A stretch of DNA of 12,325 nucleotides from Rikenellaceae bacterium (GCA_020859875.1 JAJBVJ010000275.1:1-12325); one strand, 5' to 3'; shown: positions 1 to 6,711, counted from the first letter of the stretch. The notes: a model not told the origin generated them from the sequence alone. A program made the numbers and translations.

Positions 1-1
1 G

Positions 2-352
2 CCCGTCAAAAACCAATTCGAATTCAACCCATTCCTGGCACAGAAACCCCAGATCAAGAAAATGGGGAACCTCAAAGACCTGGCGTCGATGATACCCGGT
101 GTCGGTAAGGCCCTCAAAAACGTAGATATAAGCGACGATGTATTCAAGCAGACCGAAGCGATCATTCACTCGATGAGTCCCGCCGAACGGGAAAACCCGT
201 CGATCATAAACGGGAGTCGCCGCGAACGCATAGCCAAAGGGAGCGGAACCACCCCCGCGGATGTCAACCGCCTGTTAAAACAGTTCGAAGATACCCGCAA
301 GATGATGAAATCGGTGGCTTCGGGCGGCATCCCGAAACTCAGGCGCAGATAA
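2..352 (+). CDS. ffh: Signal recognition particle GTPase Ffh, C-terminal (M domain) fragment
   Basis: Partial gene, open at the left edge, with the reading frame starting at base 2 and a TAA stop at 350-352. The 116 visible residues are the C-terminal part of the M domain of Ffh/SRP54, which binds 4.5S RNA and the hydrophobic signal sequence of nascent membrane or secreted proteins. Diagnostic stretches are QIKKMGNLKDLASMIPG, the helix with SMSPAERENPSIINGSRRERIAKGSG, and the C-terminal VNRLLKQFEDTRKMMK. The helix with the SRRERIAKGSG arginines is the RNA-binding element. The N and G (GTPase) domains lie outside the window. No terminator follows: the next gene's ATG touches the stop codon, so the two are probably co-transcribed. 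Confidence 0.97.
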   Translation, partial: PVKNQFEFNPFLAQKPQIKKMGNLKDLASMIPGVGKALKNVDISDDVFKQTEAIIHSMSPAERENPSIINGSRRERIAKGSGTTPADVNRLLKQFEDTRKMMKSVASGGIPKLRRR

Positions 353-1162
353 ATGACAAAGAATATGATAAAACGCCCGATTTATATTACGGCTCTAATT
401 GTTACACTCGGGTTCTTCCTGTGCGCCAACGGACAGGAAACCCCACTCTACCAAACTCAAGTGATCGCCCACCGGGGATACTGGGACACAGAAGGTTCCG
501 CACAGAACTCCATTGCTTCTCTTCGCAACGCCGCGAGGATAGGATGCTATGGCACCGAGTTCGACGTACATCTCACCTCGGACGGGGTGGCCATTGTCAC
601 TCACGACGACAAGATCGGCGGACGGGTTATCTGTAAGAATCCCTACTCGGTTTTCGAGGGACATAAACTCTCCAACGGCGAAACATTGCCGACCCTGAAG
701 CAGTATCTCGAAGAGGGCTCCAATTATCCCGACCTGAAACTTATCCTTGAGATAAAATCGGCGACCACGGCAAAGCATGAAACCCGGTCGGTGGAAGTGA
801 TTATGGATCTGGTGGAGCAGACGGGTATGCGCAGCCAGGTAGAATATATCGCTTTCAGCTACCATGTATGCAAAGAGTTGGTGGCCCGCGACCCTTCGGC
901 GTCCGTGGCTTACCTTAACGGCGATAAAACTCCGCAGGAACTCTCCAGGGACGGCATATCGGGTCTGGACTACAACATCCGGCTTATAAAAAAATCACCC
1001 GGTATATTAACCGATGCCCGGGAGCTGGGTTTAACAACTAACAGCTGGACGGTGAACAGCGAAGATGATATGCGCTTTGTTATCCGCCACGGTATCGATT
1101 ACATCACAACGGACAAACCGGAACTGGCCCTTTCCCTCGTAACTGAACCTACGGACAGGTAG
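353..1162 (+). CDS. Secreted glycerophosphodiester phosphodiesterase family protein
   Basis: A 269-residue GDPD-family (TIM-barrel) enzyme, expected to hydrolyse glycerophosphodiesters to glycerol-3-phosphate and an alcohol. The hallmark residues are present: His40-Arg41-Gly42 (AHRG), Glu69 and Asp71 in TEFDVHLTSDG (metal ligands), His84-Asp85 in VTHDD (second catalytic His), and Glu133/Lys135 in LILEIK. Residues 8-25 form a hydrophobic signal peptide. Cys24 is preceded by FFL, a poor lipobox, so type I cleavage near ANG-QE is more likely than lipidation. Export to the periplasm is inferred. The ATG directly abuts the ffh stop (TAAATG), suggesting translational coupling; an in-frame ATG at 365 is an alternative start. 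It converges on rsmD with a single base between the stop codons. Confidence 0.9.
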   Translation: MTKNMIKRPIYITALIVTLGFFLCANGQETPLYQTQVIAHRGYWDTEGSAQNSIASLRNAARIGCYGTEFDVHLTSDGVAIVTHDDKIGGRVICKNPYSVFEGHKLSNGETLPTLKQYLEEGSNYPDLKLILEIKSATTAKHETRSVEVIMDLVEQTGMRSQVEYIAFSYHVCKELVARDPSASVAYLNGDKTPQELSRDGISGLDYNIRLIKKSPGILTDARELGLTTNSWTVNSEDDMRFVIRHGIDYITTDKPELALSLVTEPTDR

Positions 1163-1163
1163 A

Positions 1164-1700
1164 TCAGGCCATTCGAAATATATCGAAATGTACGCTCCCG
1201 TAATTTCTCGACTGCATGTGGCCGGGATATGCCGAAAAATCGGTCGAGCCGGAATGTTCGAAAATCAATAACCCGCCCTCTTTCAGAAGGCCGTTGGACA
1301 TGGTCAAGCCTATCACTTCCTGCGCCCCTTCCAGATCGTAGGGTGCATCCGAAAAGATTATATCGTACTGCTTTTTCGAGGTTTTAAGATAAAGAAACGC
1401 ATTGGCCTTGACCGGGTATACATTACCGAAACCGAGCTCGGAAGCGGTCTTACGGATAAAATTATAGTGGACGGCATTGATTTCGACCGAGGTAACCGAA
1501 CCGGCACCCCGCGAGGCAAACTCGTAGCTGATGGAACCCGTACCGGCGAAAAGGTCGAGCACATCGAGCCCCTCGAAGTCGACAAGATTCCCCAGGACGT
1601 TAAACAGGTTCTCCTTTGCAAAATCGGTTGTCGGACGAGCCCGAAGGTTGCGCGGCGGATGTATTTGCCGGCCTTTGTGCGTACCGCCGATTATACGCAT
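1164..1700 (-). CDS. rsmD: 16S rRNA (guanine966-N2)-methyltransferase RsmD
   Basis: A 178-residue protein, the usual RsmD length. RsmD methylates N2 of G966 in helix 31 of 16S rRNA using SAM. The N-terminal MRIIGGTHKGRQIHPP and RPTTDFAKENLFNVL are the family's RNA-recognition start. The SAM-binding loop LDLFAGTG is at residues 48-55, and acidic Glu73 (SVEIN) should bind the SAM ribose. The catalytic motif IV, normally DPPY/DPPF, reads DAPY at residues 118-121; the Ala codon (GCA) is unambiguous in the sequence. The gene starts inside the end of the DUF3822 gene (10-base overlap), indicating translational coupling as last gene of a minus-strand operon. It converges with the phosphodiesterase gene without an intervening terminator. 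Confidence 0.95.
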   Translation of the reverse strand: MRIIGGTHKGRQIHPPRNLRARPTTDFAKENLFNVLGNLVDFEGLDVLDLFAGTGSISYEFASRGAGSVTSVEINAVHYNFIRKTASELGFGNVYPVKANAFLYLKTSKKQYDIIFSDAPYDLEGAQEVIGLTMSNGLLKEGGLLIFEHSGSTDFSAYPGHMQSRNYGSVHFDIFRMA

Positions 1701-2410
1701 CGAGCCCCCTTGAAAGTCCGTGAAAGGGCACCGGCAACCTCACCGGCCCTATGTCCGTCGACAAGCACGGGTATACCGGGATCCAAGCCCGGAAGTCTGG
1801 TAATGCAATCCAGGTAATAGACGAGATCCGCCTCGGAATCTACCGGGTAACTTTCCGCTGCGACAAGACCCTCGGTACCATAGGCAGTGATGTGGCATAG
1901 CCCCGGAGAAATATATATCCGGATGCGGGAGCAGCCGTCCGCCGCCGAAGATTCCCTCTCCATATTAAATTGGAGCATATGGGCGACATCGAACTCTCCG
2001 AGGCGGCTCCCCAGTTTCTCCATTACTTTCTTTTTCAGCCTCATTACCGCCACGGATCCGCAAACAGGCCGGGAGCAGACCGTATATTCTCCCTCCGTGA
2101 ATTCGATGCCATGTAGGTGAAGATACCTTTTAGCATCTTCTTCCCGGAAGAGCTCTTCGGGTACCAGAACACATTTCAACGTATCCGCATAGAGTTTTCT
2201 CTTTCCCGGCAGATCCATACCATGGGATGCGAGGATTCCGCAGTATTGCGAAACGGCATCCGAAGCACTTTTACAGCGCGGCTGACCTTCGCCGCCGAGA
2301 CTGAATTCCACGGGGCCGTGGATACATTCCACGGAATTTTCGTCCCGTTTGTCGATCCAAAAAGAAAGTCCATCCGCCGAGAGCCGGATGGACATGATTT
2401 CTTTTACCAT
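1691..2410 (-). CDS. DUF3822 family protein
   Basis: A 239-residue cytoplasmic protein with no signal peptide or membrane segment. I recognise it as the Bacteroidota DUF3822 family from its opening (SIRLSADGLSFWI), its length, and its position immediately upstream of rsmD, a conserved arrangement in this phylum. Its function is unknown. The opening beta-rich stretch and the DGHRAGEVAGAL segment near the C-terminus are vaguely like actin-fold/acetate-kinase-type ATPases, but I see no intact phosphate-binding motif. The start lies 5 bases after the stop of the upstream membrane protein, and the end overlaps rsmD by 10 bases, so the three genes form one translationally coupled operon. Confidence 0.8.
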   Translation of the reverse strand: MVKEIMSIRLSADGLSFWIDKRDENSVECIHGPVEFSLGGEGQPRCKSASDAVSQYCGILASHGMDLPGKRKLYADTLKCVLVPEELFREEDAKRYLHLHGIEFTEGEYTVCSRPVCGSVAVMRLKKKVMEKLGSRLGEFDVAHMLQFNMERESSAADGCSRIRIYISPGLCHITAYGTEGLVAAESYPVDSEADLVYYLDCITRLPGLDPGIPVLVDGHRAGEVAGALSRTFKGARCV

Positions 2411-2415
2411 AACGA

Positions 2416-3042
2416 TTACTCCCAGTTTCCGGCGTCGTTGGTCGCCTGATCCAAGGCGCCTACCTTGATCCCCGGATATTTTCCCAGAGTCTTGGCGTCG
2501 TCTATATAGTTTATGAGTTCCTGCCTGTTAAGGTCACCGAGGAAAGCCTTGAACGGTGCTTTGGCTTCGAATACGGGAACGACGACCTTCGAGTCGGTTT
2601 CGAAAGTTCCGGCATCCATAATGTATTCGGCACCCTCTCCGTAGGGAATATAGCGAAGGTTCTCTACGTCATTCCTGGTCATTTGTTTACGGAAGATCGT
2701 GTCTATCACCGGGATCCAGAACTCCTCCCGGGTCACCAGTCCGCGGGCTACCGCTATGGAATCGTCTACGGAACCGCTCGAACGCTCGAAAACGAGCGAG
2801 TCGTTGAGAACGAAATATATGAGCGAATCGAAGGTGGGTGTATACCTCTGGTATTTCTGTTTGTATGCCTGCTGCGCGGTACGTATATCCTGGATGCGCG
2901 ATATAACGGCGGCCTCACGCACCTTGACCTCCCTCTGGAAATTGCGCGGCGTGTTAAGCATACCGATCAACAACCATGTAAACAAAACGATAAGAATCCC
3001 CAGAACTATACTGGCAACGGTTATGATTGCTCCTCTTTTCAT
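2416..3042 (-). CDS. Membrane-anchored hypothetical protein with pilin-like N-terminus
   Basis: A 208-residue protein with one N-terminal transmembrane helix (about residues 5-29, GAIITVASIVLGILIVLF onward) and a probable periplasmic remainder. Residues 44-75 (AAVISRIQDIRTAQQAYKQK and following QRYTPTFDSL) resemble the stretch after the hydrophobic helix in type IV pilins and pseudopilins, in which an amphipathic helix with an AQxxY-type pattern precedes 'Y-T/P-x-x-x-x-L'. However, the prepilin peptidase signature (G-F-x-x-x-E) is missing, so it is not a standard pilin. I do not recognise a named family. It is the first gene of the operon with DUF3822 and rsmD. The leader just before the ATG is very A/T-rich, typical of Bacteroidota translation starts that lack a Shine-Dalgarno sequence. 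Confidence 0.75.
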   Translation of the reverse strand: MKRGAIITVASIVLGILIVLFTWLLIGMLNTPRNFQREVKVREAAVISRIQDIRTAQQAYKQKYQRYTPTFDSLIYFVLNDSLVFERSSGSVDDSIAVARGLVTREEFWIPVIDTIFRKQMTRNDVENLRYIPYGEGAEYIMDAGTFETDSKVVVPVFEAKAPFKAFLGDLNRQELINYIDDAKTLGKYPGIKVGALDQATNDAGNWE

Positions 3043-3174
3043 TTCTATTTTTTAATTTTAAGTTTGTACGCGATTACTTGCGGGAAGGATCGCCGAGGAC
3101 CGCCGTGCACCGACCTCAAATTTTCGCCCCTTGTTCCGTGTGCAACATTCGAACCATAAGAAATGCCGTAGCAA

Positions 3175-4620
3175 ATGCTAAGTCAATATATTGCGTCTCA
3201 AATTTACAGTAATTTTGCATTTACGCCAACTATTGGCCAAAAAAAAATCATAGACAGGATGGCCGTCTGGCTGTGCGGAGACGACCCGGGAAACATTTTC
3301 ATCCTCAACGGATATGCCGGAACGGGCAAAACTACCCTGGTCGGGGCTCTCGTTGCAGCGCTGAAAGCCAACGGAATGAAGTCCGTACTACTGGCACCGA
3401 CCGGACGGGCGGCCAAGATCATGGCGCGATATACGGGAGAAAAAGCCTATACGATCCATAAAAAAATATACCGCCAAAAGAAACTTACCGATCCGGAATC
3501 CGGCTTCTCTCTCGATTACAACCGTGAATCGGACACACTGTTCATTATCGACGAGGCCTCGATGCTTACCGACCGGGGAAGCGACCATGTATTCGGTTCG
3601 GGCAGCGTGCTGGAAGACCTTGTGAAGTATGTCCGCAGCGGGAAAAGATGCCGCCTTATGATGATAGGCGACAATGCCCAGCTTCCGCCCGTCGGACACG
3701 ATACGAGCCCGGCGCTCGACCCGGGTATGATGTCCTGCTTCGGGGCTGTGGAATATGCATCGTTGGACGAGGTTGTCAGGCAGCATGAAGATTCTGGAAT
3801 TCTTTTCAATGCAACCCTCATCCGGTGCATGCTCGAGGCGGGGATCTACCAGCCGCCCCTTTTCGACCTTTCGTTCGACGACGTGGCCTCGCTCGTCGGC
3901 GGGGAATTTCTCGAAAAGGTCGAGGAGTGCTACTTGCGCTACGGTAAAGACGAGACCATTATCATCACCCGTTCCAATAAGCGTGCGGGAAGGTTCAACG
4001 AGGGAATTCGGCGTAATGTACTATTCTCCGAAGAGGAGCTCGAAACGGGCGATATGCTGATGGTCGTAAAGAATAATTATTTCTATGGCCCTAAGGAAGG
4101 GGACAGCCGCATGGAATTCATCGCAAACGGGGACATCGCAAAACTTGTACGACTGCGAAGAATACAGGAGTTGTACGGATTTACATTCGCCGATGCGACA
4201 CTCGAATTTCCCGACTACGAGGGTGCCGACGTGCAGTGCCGACTGATGCTCGATACCCTGACAAGCGACTCCCCCTCCCTTTCGCGGGAAGACAACACCC
4301 GGTTGTTCCGAGCCGTCGAAGAGGATTACGCCGAGATTACCGTGAGGAAAAAACGCTATAAGGCGGTTATCGAAAATCCCCATTTCAACGCCCTGCAGGT
4401 GAAATTCGCCTATGCCGTCACCTGCCATAAGGCTCAGGGCGGCCAGTGGAAAGCGGTCTTTATCGACAAAATGTTATTCGGAGAGGAACAGATGAGTCGC
4501 GATCTTATGCGGTGGCTCTACACCGCCGTAACGAGGGCCACCGAGCGGCTCTATTTCGTAAATTTCGACGACCGGTTTTTCGATAGCACCTCCCGTGAGG
4601 GGGAACATGCCGACCAATAA
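3175..4620 (+). CDS. RecD-like ATP-dependent DNA helicase (AAA_30 / UvrD_C_2)
   Basis: A 481-residue superfamily 1B helicase of the short RecD-like type, without the RecBCD-specific N-terminal domain. Motifs in order: Q-motif-like FTPTIGQ (16-22), Walker A GYAGTGKTT (46-54), motif Ia APTGRAAK (74-81), Walker B DEASM (126-130), motif III GDNAQLPPVG (165-174), motif V VTCHKAQGGQW (415-425) and motif VI YTAVTRATERL (449-459). All ATPase and translocation motifs are intact, so it should be an active 5'-3' DNA helicase; its precise repair or recombination role is unknown. The ATG at 3175 is preceded by an in-frame stop (3169-3171) and preserves the conserved PTxxQ region; the next ATG (3259) would remove it. 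The gene is divergent from the rsmD operon and ends 8 bases from the converging lipoprotein gene. Confidence 0.93.
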   Translation: MLSQYIASQIYSNFAFTPTIGQKKIIDRMAVWLCGDDPGNIFILNGYAGTGKTTLVGALVAALKANGMKSVLLAPTGRAAKIMARYTGEKAYTIHKKIYRQKKLTDPESGFSLDYNRESDTLFIIDEASMLTDRGSDHVFGSGSVLEDLVKYVRSGKRCRLMMIGDNAQLPPVGHDTSPALDPGMMSCFGAVEYASLDEVVRQHEDSGILFNATLIRCMLEAGIYQPPLFDLSFDDVASLVGGEFLEKVEECYLRYGKDETIIITRSNKRAGRFNEGIRRNVLFSEEELETGDMLMVVKNNYFYGPKEGDSRMEFIANGDIAKLVRLRRIQELYGFTFADATLEFPDYEGADVQCRLMLDTLTSDSPSLSREDNTRLFRAVEEDYAEITVRKKRYKAVIENPHFNALQVKFAYAVTCHKAQGGQWKAVFIDKMLFGEEQMSRDLMRWLYTAVTRATERLYFVNFDDRFFDSTSREGEHADQ

Positions 4621-4628
4621 ACCGGAAA

Positions 4629-5063
4629 TTACTCGACCCTAAACTCGGCCGTATAATATGTGTCTCCCGTAAGGTCGAGGACGATGCTTTTTACTATGCG
4701 GTATCTTCCGGGTGTATAATCGGCCTGGTCGGGAAAAAGGTTTATATCGTATTCCCGGGTCTCCCCGGGGCCCAGCATATACATAATGGCTATAACGGCG
4801 AACTGTGGCCTATCGAATTCCCGCCACTCTGTGCCGGTGAACTTTTCTATGGTGTAATTCGCCCCGAACTGAGCCGTCTGGTCGCTATGATTCGAGATCA
4901 TCAGCGTTACCACGCTCGTTTTAGCATCGACCACAGGCGGTACTATCTCCATGGTTATATATCCCGGTGGATCGTTGTACTGCTTGTTTGTCCGCACCGT
5001 CGTGCAGGAAATAGCGGCCAGAACCAGCAGTGGAAATAGGATCGTGACTATTTTCTTTTTCAT
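4629..5063 (-). CDS. Small lipoprotein with bacterial Ig-like domain
   Basis: A lipoprotein of 144 residues when started at the ATG at 5063 (MKKKIVTILF). That start puts the positive n-region directly before the hydrophobic core and lipidation Cys20 (LAAIS-C). An upstream ATG at 5090 in the same frame would add nine residues that spoil the signal peptide. The mature part (about 120 residues) is beta-rich: ITMEIVPPVVDAKTSVVTLM, ISNHSDQTAQFGANYTIEKF, then YMLGPGETREYDINLF and YTPGRYRIVK. It matches my memory of the Bacteroidota Ig-like-domain family (PF20251-type). A cell-envelope location is inferred and the function is unknown. The gene converges on the helicase gene and is divergent from the holin-like gene. 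Confidence 0.8.
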   Translation of the reverse strand: MKKKIVTILFPLLVLAAISCTTVRTNKQYNDPPGYITMEIVPPVVDAKTSVVTLMISNHSDQTAQFGANYTIEKFTGTEWREFDRPQFAVIAIMYMLGPGETREYDINLFPDQADYTPGRYRIVKSIVLDLTGDTYYTAEFRVE

Positions 5064-5172
5064 GGGTGACTTTAGATTATAAAAATACAAAACGAGTGCC
5101 CGGTTTCAAATCGTATAAAAATTAAAGGCGCCGCGAAGGCTAATATTGCCGATTTCATATAAAACGGAGCGA

Positions 5173-5643
5173 ATGTTATTTATACGATCTATTATCGGCG
5201 GAGACCACCAGGCTTTGATGTCGTCTCTTTTGCTGGTACTTACTATGTGGCTTATCGTACTGGCCGCAATCATCATCGACTTGATGTCCGGGATATATAA
5301 GGCACGCATAACAGGTGTAACAAGGACTTCCTTCGGCTTTCGGCGTACGGTGTCCAAACTAATACAATATTACAGCGTTATGCTGTTCGCACTAATGTTC
5401 GACATCATCGCTTCGTTAGTTGTCGGACTCCCCTATTTTACAATGCTGGCCAGCGCTTTCCTCGTATTTATCGAGGCGAAATCGGTATACGAGAAAGCCG
5501 GGGATAAACTCCGTCGGAATACCGCGGAAAATCTGGCGGATCTGATAAAGCTATTGGAAAACAGGGATGACCTTGTAAAAGGGATCGCCGAAATAATCAA
5601 AAGCCGCTCTTTCGAAGAGGACACTGGCTGCAATACTAAATAA
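5173..5643 (+). CDS. Phage holin family protein (solitary)
   Basis: A 156-residue membrane protein from the ATG at 5173, which has a purine-rich GGAG just upstream; a TTG nine codons earlier is a less likely start. It has three hydrophobic segments: about 16-39 (LLLVLTMWLIVLAAIIIDLM), about 64-84 (QYYSVMLFALMFDIIASLVV) and about 86-100 (YFTMLASAFLVFIEA). A charged loop, YKARITGVTRTSFGFRRTV, lies between the first two, and a charged helical tail closes the protein. The D-x-x-S-G-x-Y-K turn after the first helix and the F-x-E-x-K-S end of the third are typical of the holin families found in Bacteroidota prophages (Hol44 or TcdE/phage_holin_4 type). Holins make membrane pores for endolysin release. 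No endolysin, capsid or integrase gene lies beside it, so its present role is unclear. Confidence 0.75.
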   Translation: MLFIRSIIGGDHQALMSSLLLVLTMWLIVLAAIIIDLMSGIYKARITGVTRTSFGFRRTVSKLIQYYSVMLFALMFDIIASLVVGLPYFTMLASAFLVFIEAKSVYEKAGDKLRRNTAENLADLIKLLENRDDLVKGIAEIIKSRSFEEDTGCNTK

Positions 5644-5645
5644 TA

Positions 5646-5653
5646 TATCTTTG
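5646..5653 (+). promoter_or_regulatory. Bacteroidota -7 element for the methionine sulfoxide reductase gene
   Basis: TATCTTTG is a perfect match to the Bacteroidota -7 consensus TAnnTTTG. It begins 2 bases after the holin stop codon and 15 bases ahead of the ATG at 5668, giving a very short 5' leader. A clear -33 TTTG is not visible; CTGG is the nearest approximation, about 20 bases upstream inside the holin gene. Confidence 0.6.
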
Positions 5654-5667
5654 CATAAATTCCCGAG

Positions 5668-6162
5668 ATGACCACAGCCACTAAGAAAGAAAAATACGAG
5701 TCTGTTATCCGTAAAGCAACGGCTCTTATCGGGGTGGAAGAGAGACCCATTCCCTGCGTGGCCAATATATGCGCCCTGCTGAAGGAGGAGTTCGGATTTT
5801 TCTGGGTCGGTTTTTATATTGCCGACGGGGACGAACTGGTATTGGGGCCATTCCAGGGGCCTGTGGCATGCATGACGATCAAAGGTACAAGGGGCGTCTG
5901 CGGTTCCTGCCGACAGAGTAAAAGAACCGTTATAGTCGATAATGTAGAGGAATTTCCCGGCCATATAGCATGCAACCCCCTCTCCCGATCGGAAATCGTC
6001 GTGCCGATTCTGCATAAAGGCCAAGTCTCGGCCGTCTTGGATATAGACCATACGGAACTTTCCGCTTTCGATAGTATCGATGCTATGTATCTCGAAAAAT
6101 TACTCCGCATGCCTTTTACGGCCAATATCTGTAAAATATATACCCGGGAACCGAGTCCGTAA
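5668..6162 (+). CDS. msrC: Free methionine-(R)-sulfoxide reductase (GAF domain)
   Basis: A 164-residue single GAF-domain enzyme of the fRMsr/YebR/MsrC family, which reduces free (not protein-bound) L-methionine-R-sulfoxide to methionine using thioredoxin. Family landmarks are WVGFYIADGDELVLGPFQG, CMTIKGTRGVCG, GHIACNPLSRSEIVVPI and SAVLDIDHTELSAFD. The three cysteines used in catalysis and resolution are present: Cys68 (VAC), Cys78 (GVCG) and Cys102 (HIAC). The length equals that of the E. coli enzyme. It is cytoplasmic, with no signal peptide. It probably has its own promoter (5646-5653) at the end of the holin gene, so it need not be co-regulated with it. Confidence 0.95.
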   Translation: MTTATKKEKYESVIRKATALIGVEERPIPCVANICALLKEEFGFFWVGFYIADGDELVLGPFQGPVACMTIKGTRGVCGSCRQSKRTVIVDNVEEFPGHIACNPLSRSEIVVPILHKGQVSAVLDIDHTELSAFDSIDAMYLEKLLRMPFTANICKIYTREPSP

Positions 6163-6193
6163 CCACCCCAACGCAATTTTTGTTTTCACCGGT

Positions 6194-6224
6194 TTTGCAG
6201 ATTTAAAAAAATATTCTACTTTTG
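6194..6224 (+). promoter_or_regulatory. Bacteroidota promoter for tRNA-Gly
   Basis: TTTG at 6194-6197, a 19-base spacer, and TACTTTTG at 6217-6224 match the Bacteroidota primary sigma factor consensus (TTTG / TAnnTTTG) exactly. The tRNA begins 36 bases after the -7 element, a plausible short 5' leader removed by RNase P. Confidence 0.8.
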
Positions 6225-6259
6225 TCTTCGCTTTAGTAATAAAGCATTATACAAAGTTT

Positions 6260-6332
6260 GCGGAAATAGCTCAGTTGGTAGAGCACAACCTTGCCAAGGT
6301 TGGGGTCGCGAGTTCGAGTCTCGTTTTCCGCT
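6260..6332 (+). tRNA. tRNA-Gly (anticodon GCC)
   Basis: A complete 73-base cloverleaf. The acceptor stem GCGGAAA (6260-6266) pairs with TTTCCGC (6325-6331), followed by discriminator T at 6332. The D arm is GCTC/GAGC. The anticodon stem CAACC/GGTTG encloses loop TTGCCAA with anticodon GCC at 6293-6295. The variable loop is GGGTC, and the T stem GCGAG/CTCGT closes the TTCGAGT loop. CCA is not encoded and must be added afterwards. Confidence 0.97.
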
Positions 6333-6340
6333 CACAAAAC

Positions 6341-6371
6341 AAGGGGCCTGAGAAATCAGGCCTCTTTATTT
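6341..6371 (+). terminator. Rho-independent terminator after tRNA-Gly
   Basis: An 11-pair stem, 6341-6351 with 6356-6366 (arms around GGGGCCTGA and TCAGGCCTC, one G-T pair), closes a GAAA tetraloop and is followed by a T-rich tail. It lies 8 bases after the tRNA and should isolate tRNA transcription from the fimbrial operon downstream. Confidence 0.9.
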
Positions 6372-6711
6372 TATCCGTCACCGATATACAGAGCTTTTCA
6401 GGATTTCCGAACTTGTAGGTGGCATGCTTCAATTGTATTGGTAAACGCTTTCCAGTGAGTTAAACAGTTTCACCACATAAGTTCCTTTTCCAGTGAGGTT
6501 TTAATCAGTCACTATCGGCCTTTAAAGGCATCTGTCTTTCAATTACTTGGGTGCACTTTCCGTCTTTTAGTCGTATTTGCGACAAAGTATTTTATACACC
6601 ACCGATACCGAGAACGGTATATCTCGATCTTCATAATCATTTAACGGCACCATAATTGAACATCGGAGGCATATATTATTTGCATCCAACAAACCAATTA
6701 AACTATTGATT
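6372..6711. other. Gene-poor spacer between tRNA-Gly and the fimbrial operon
   Basis: About 340 bases with no convincing gene. It contains a direct repeat TTTCCAGTGAG at 6449-6459 and 6487-6497, and a perfect 12-base palindrome GCCTTTAAAGGC at 6518-6529. It also has a short inverted repeat ATACCG-AGAA-CGGTAT at 6605-6620 and a 28-codon minus-strand frame ending at 6567 whose composition is protein-like. The 3' part must hold the promoter and leader of the fimbrial operon. I found no tRNA-derived attachment repeat, integrase or insertion sequence end. Confidence 0.6.
6656..6682 (+). promoter_or_regulatory. Possible promoter of the fimbrial operon (weak match)
   Basis: TTG at 6656-6658 and TATTATTTG at 6674-6682 resemble the Bacteroidota -33 and -7 elements. 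However, the -7 box has one extra base between TA and TTTG, and the spacer is short (15 bases). A transcript from here would have a leader of about 20-25 bases before the ATG at 6712. No better candidate is visible in the spacer, so an alternative sigma factor or an activator is also possible. Confidence 0.3.

Noticed and set aside
3210..3217. TAATTTTG, a perfect Bacteroidota -7 match near the helicase start
   Set aside because: It falls within codons 12-15 of the helicase, and accepting it would force a start at 3259 that removes the conserved FTPTxGQ region. It is more likely coincidence within an A/T-rich coding stretch, although a leader from further upstream is not clearly identified either.
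3388..3830. Overlapping minus-strand frames (132 and 104 codons) opposite the helicase
   Set aside because: They are antisense to the conserved helicase motifs, with no start context or family resemblance.
6080..6418. 112-codon open frame overlapping the end of the sulfoxide reductase gene and the tRNA
   Set aside because: It reads through the tRNA-Gly cloverleaf and its terminator and has no recognisable protein character.
6260..6711. Possible integration site (att) of a mobile element at the 3' end of tRNA-Gly
   Set aside because: The 3' end of the tRNA is not repeated downstream in the window, and no integrase or element ends are visible. TTTCC recurs, but it is too short to be meaningful.
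6420..6711. Phase-variable (invertible) promoter upstream of the fimbrial operon
   Set aside because: I looked for a pair of inverted repeats flanking a promoter. Only short local hairpins were found (6518-6529, 6605-6620), with no long inverted pair bracketing the -7/-33 candidates.
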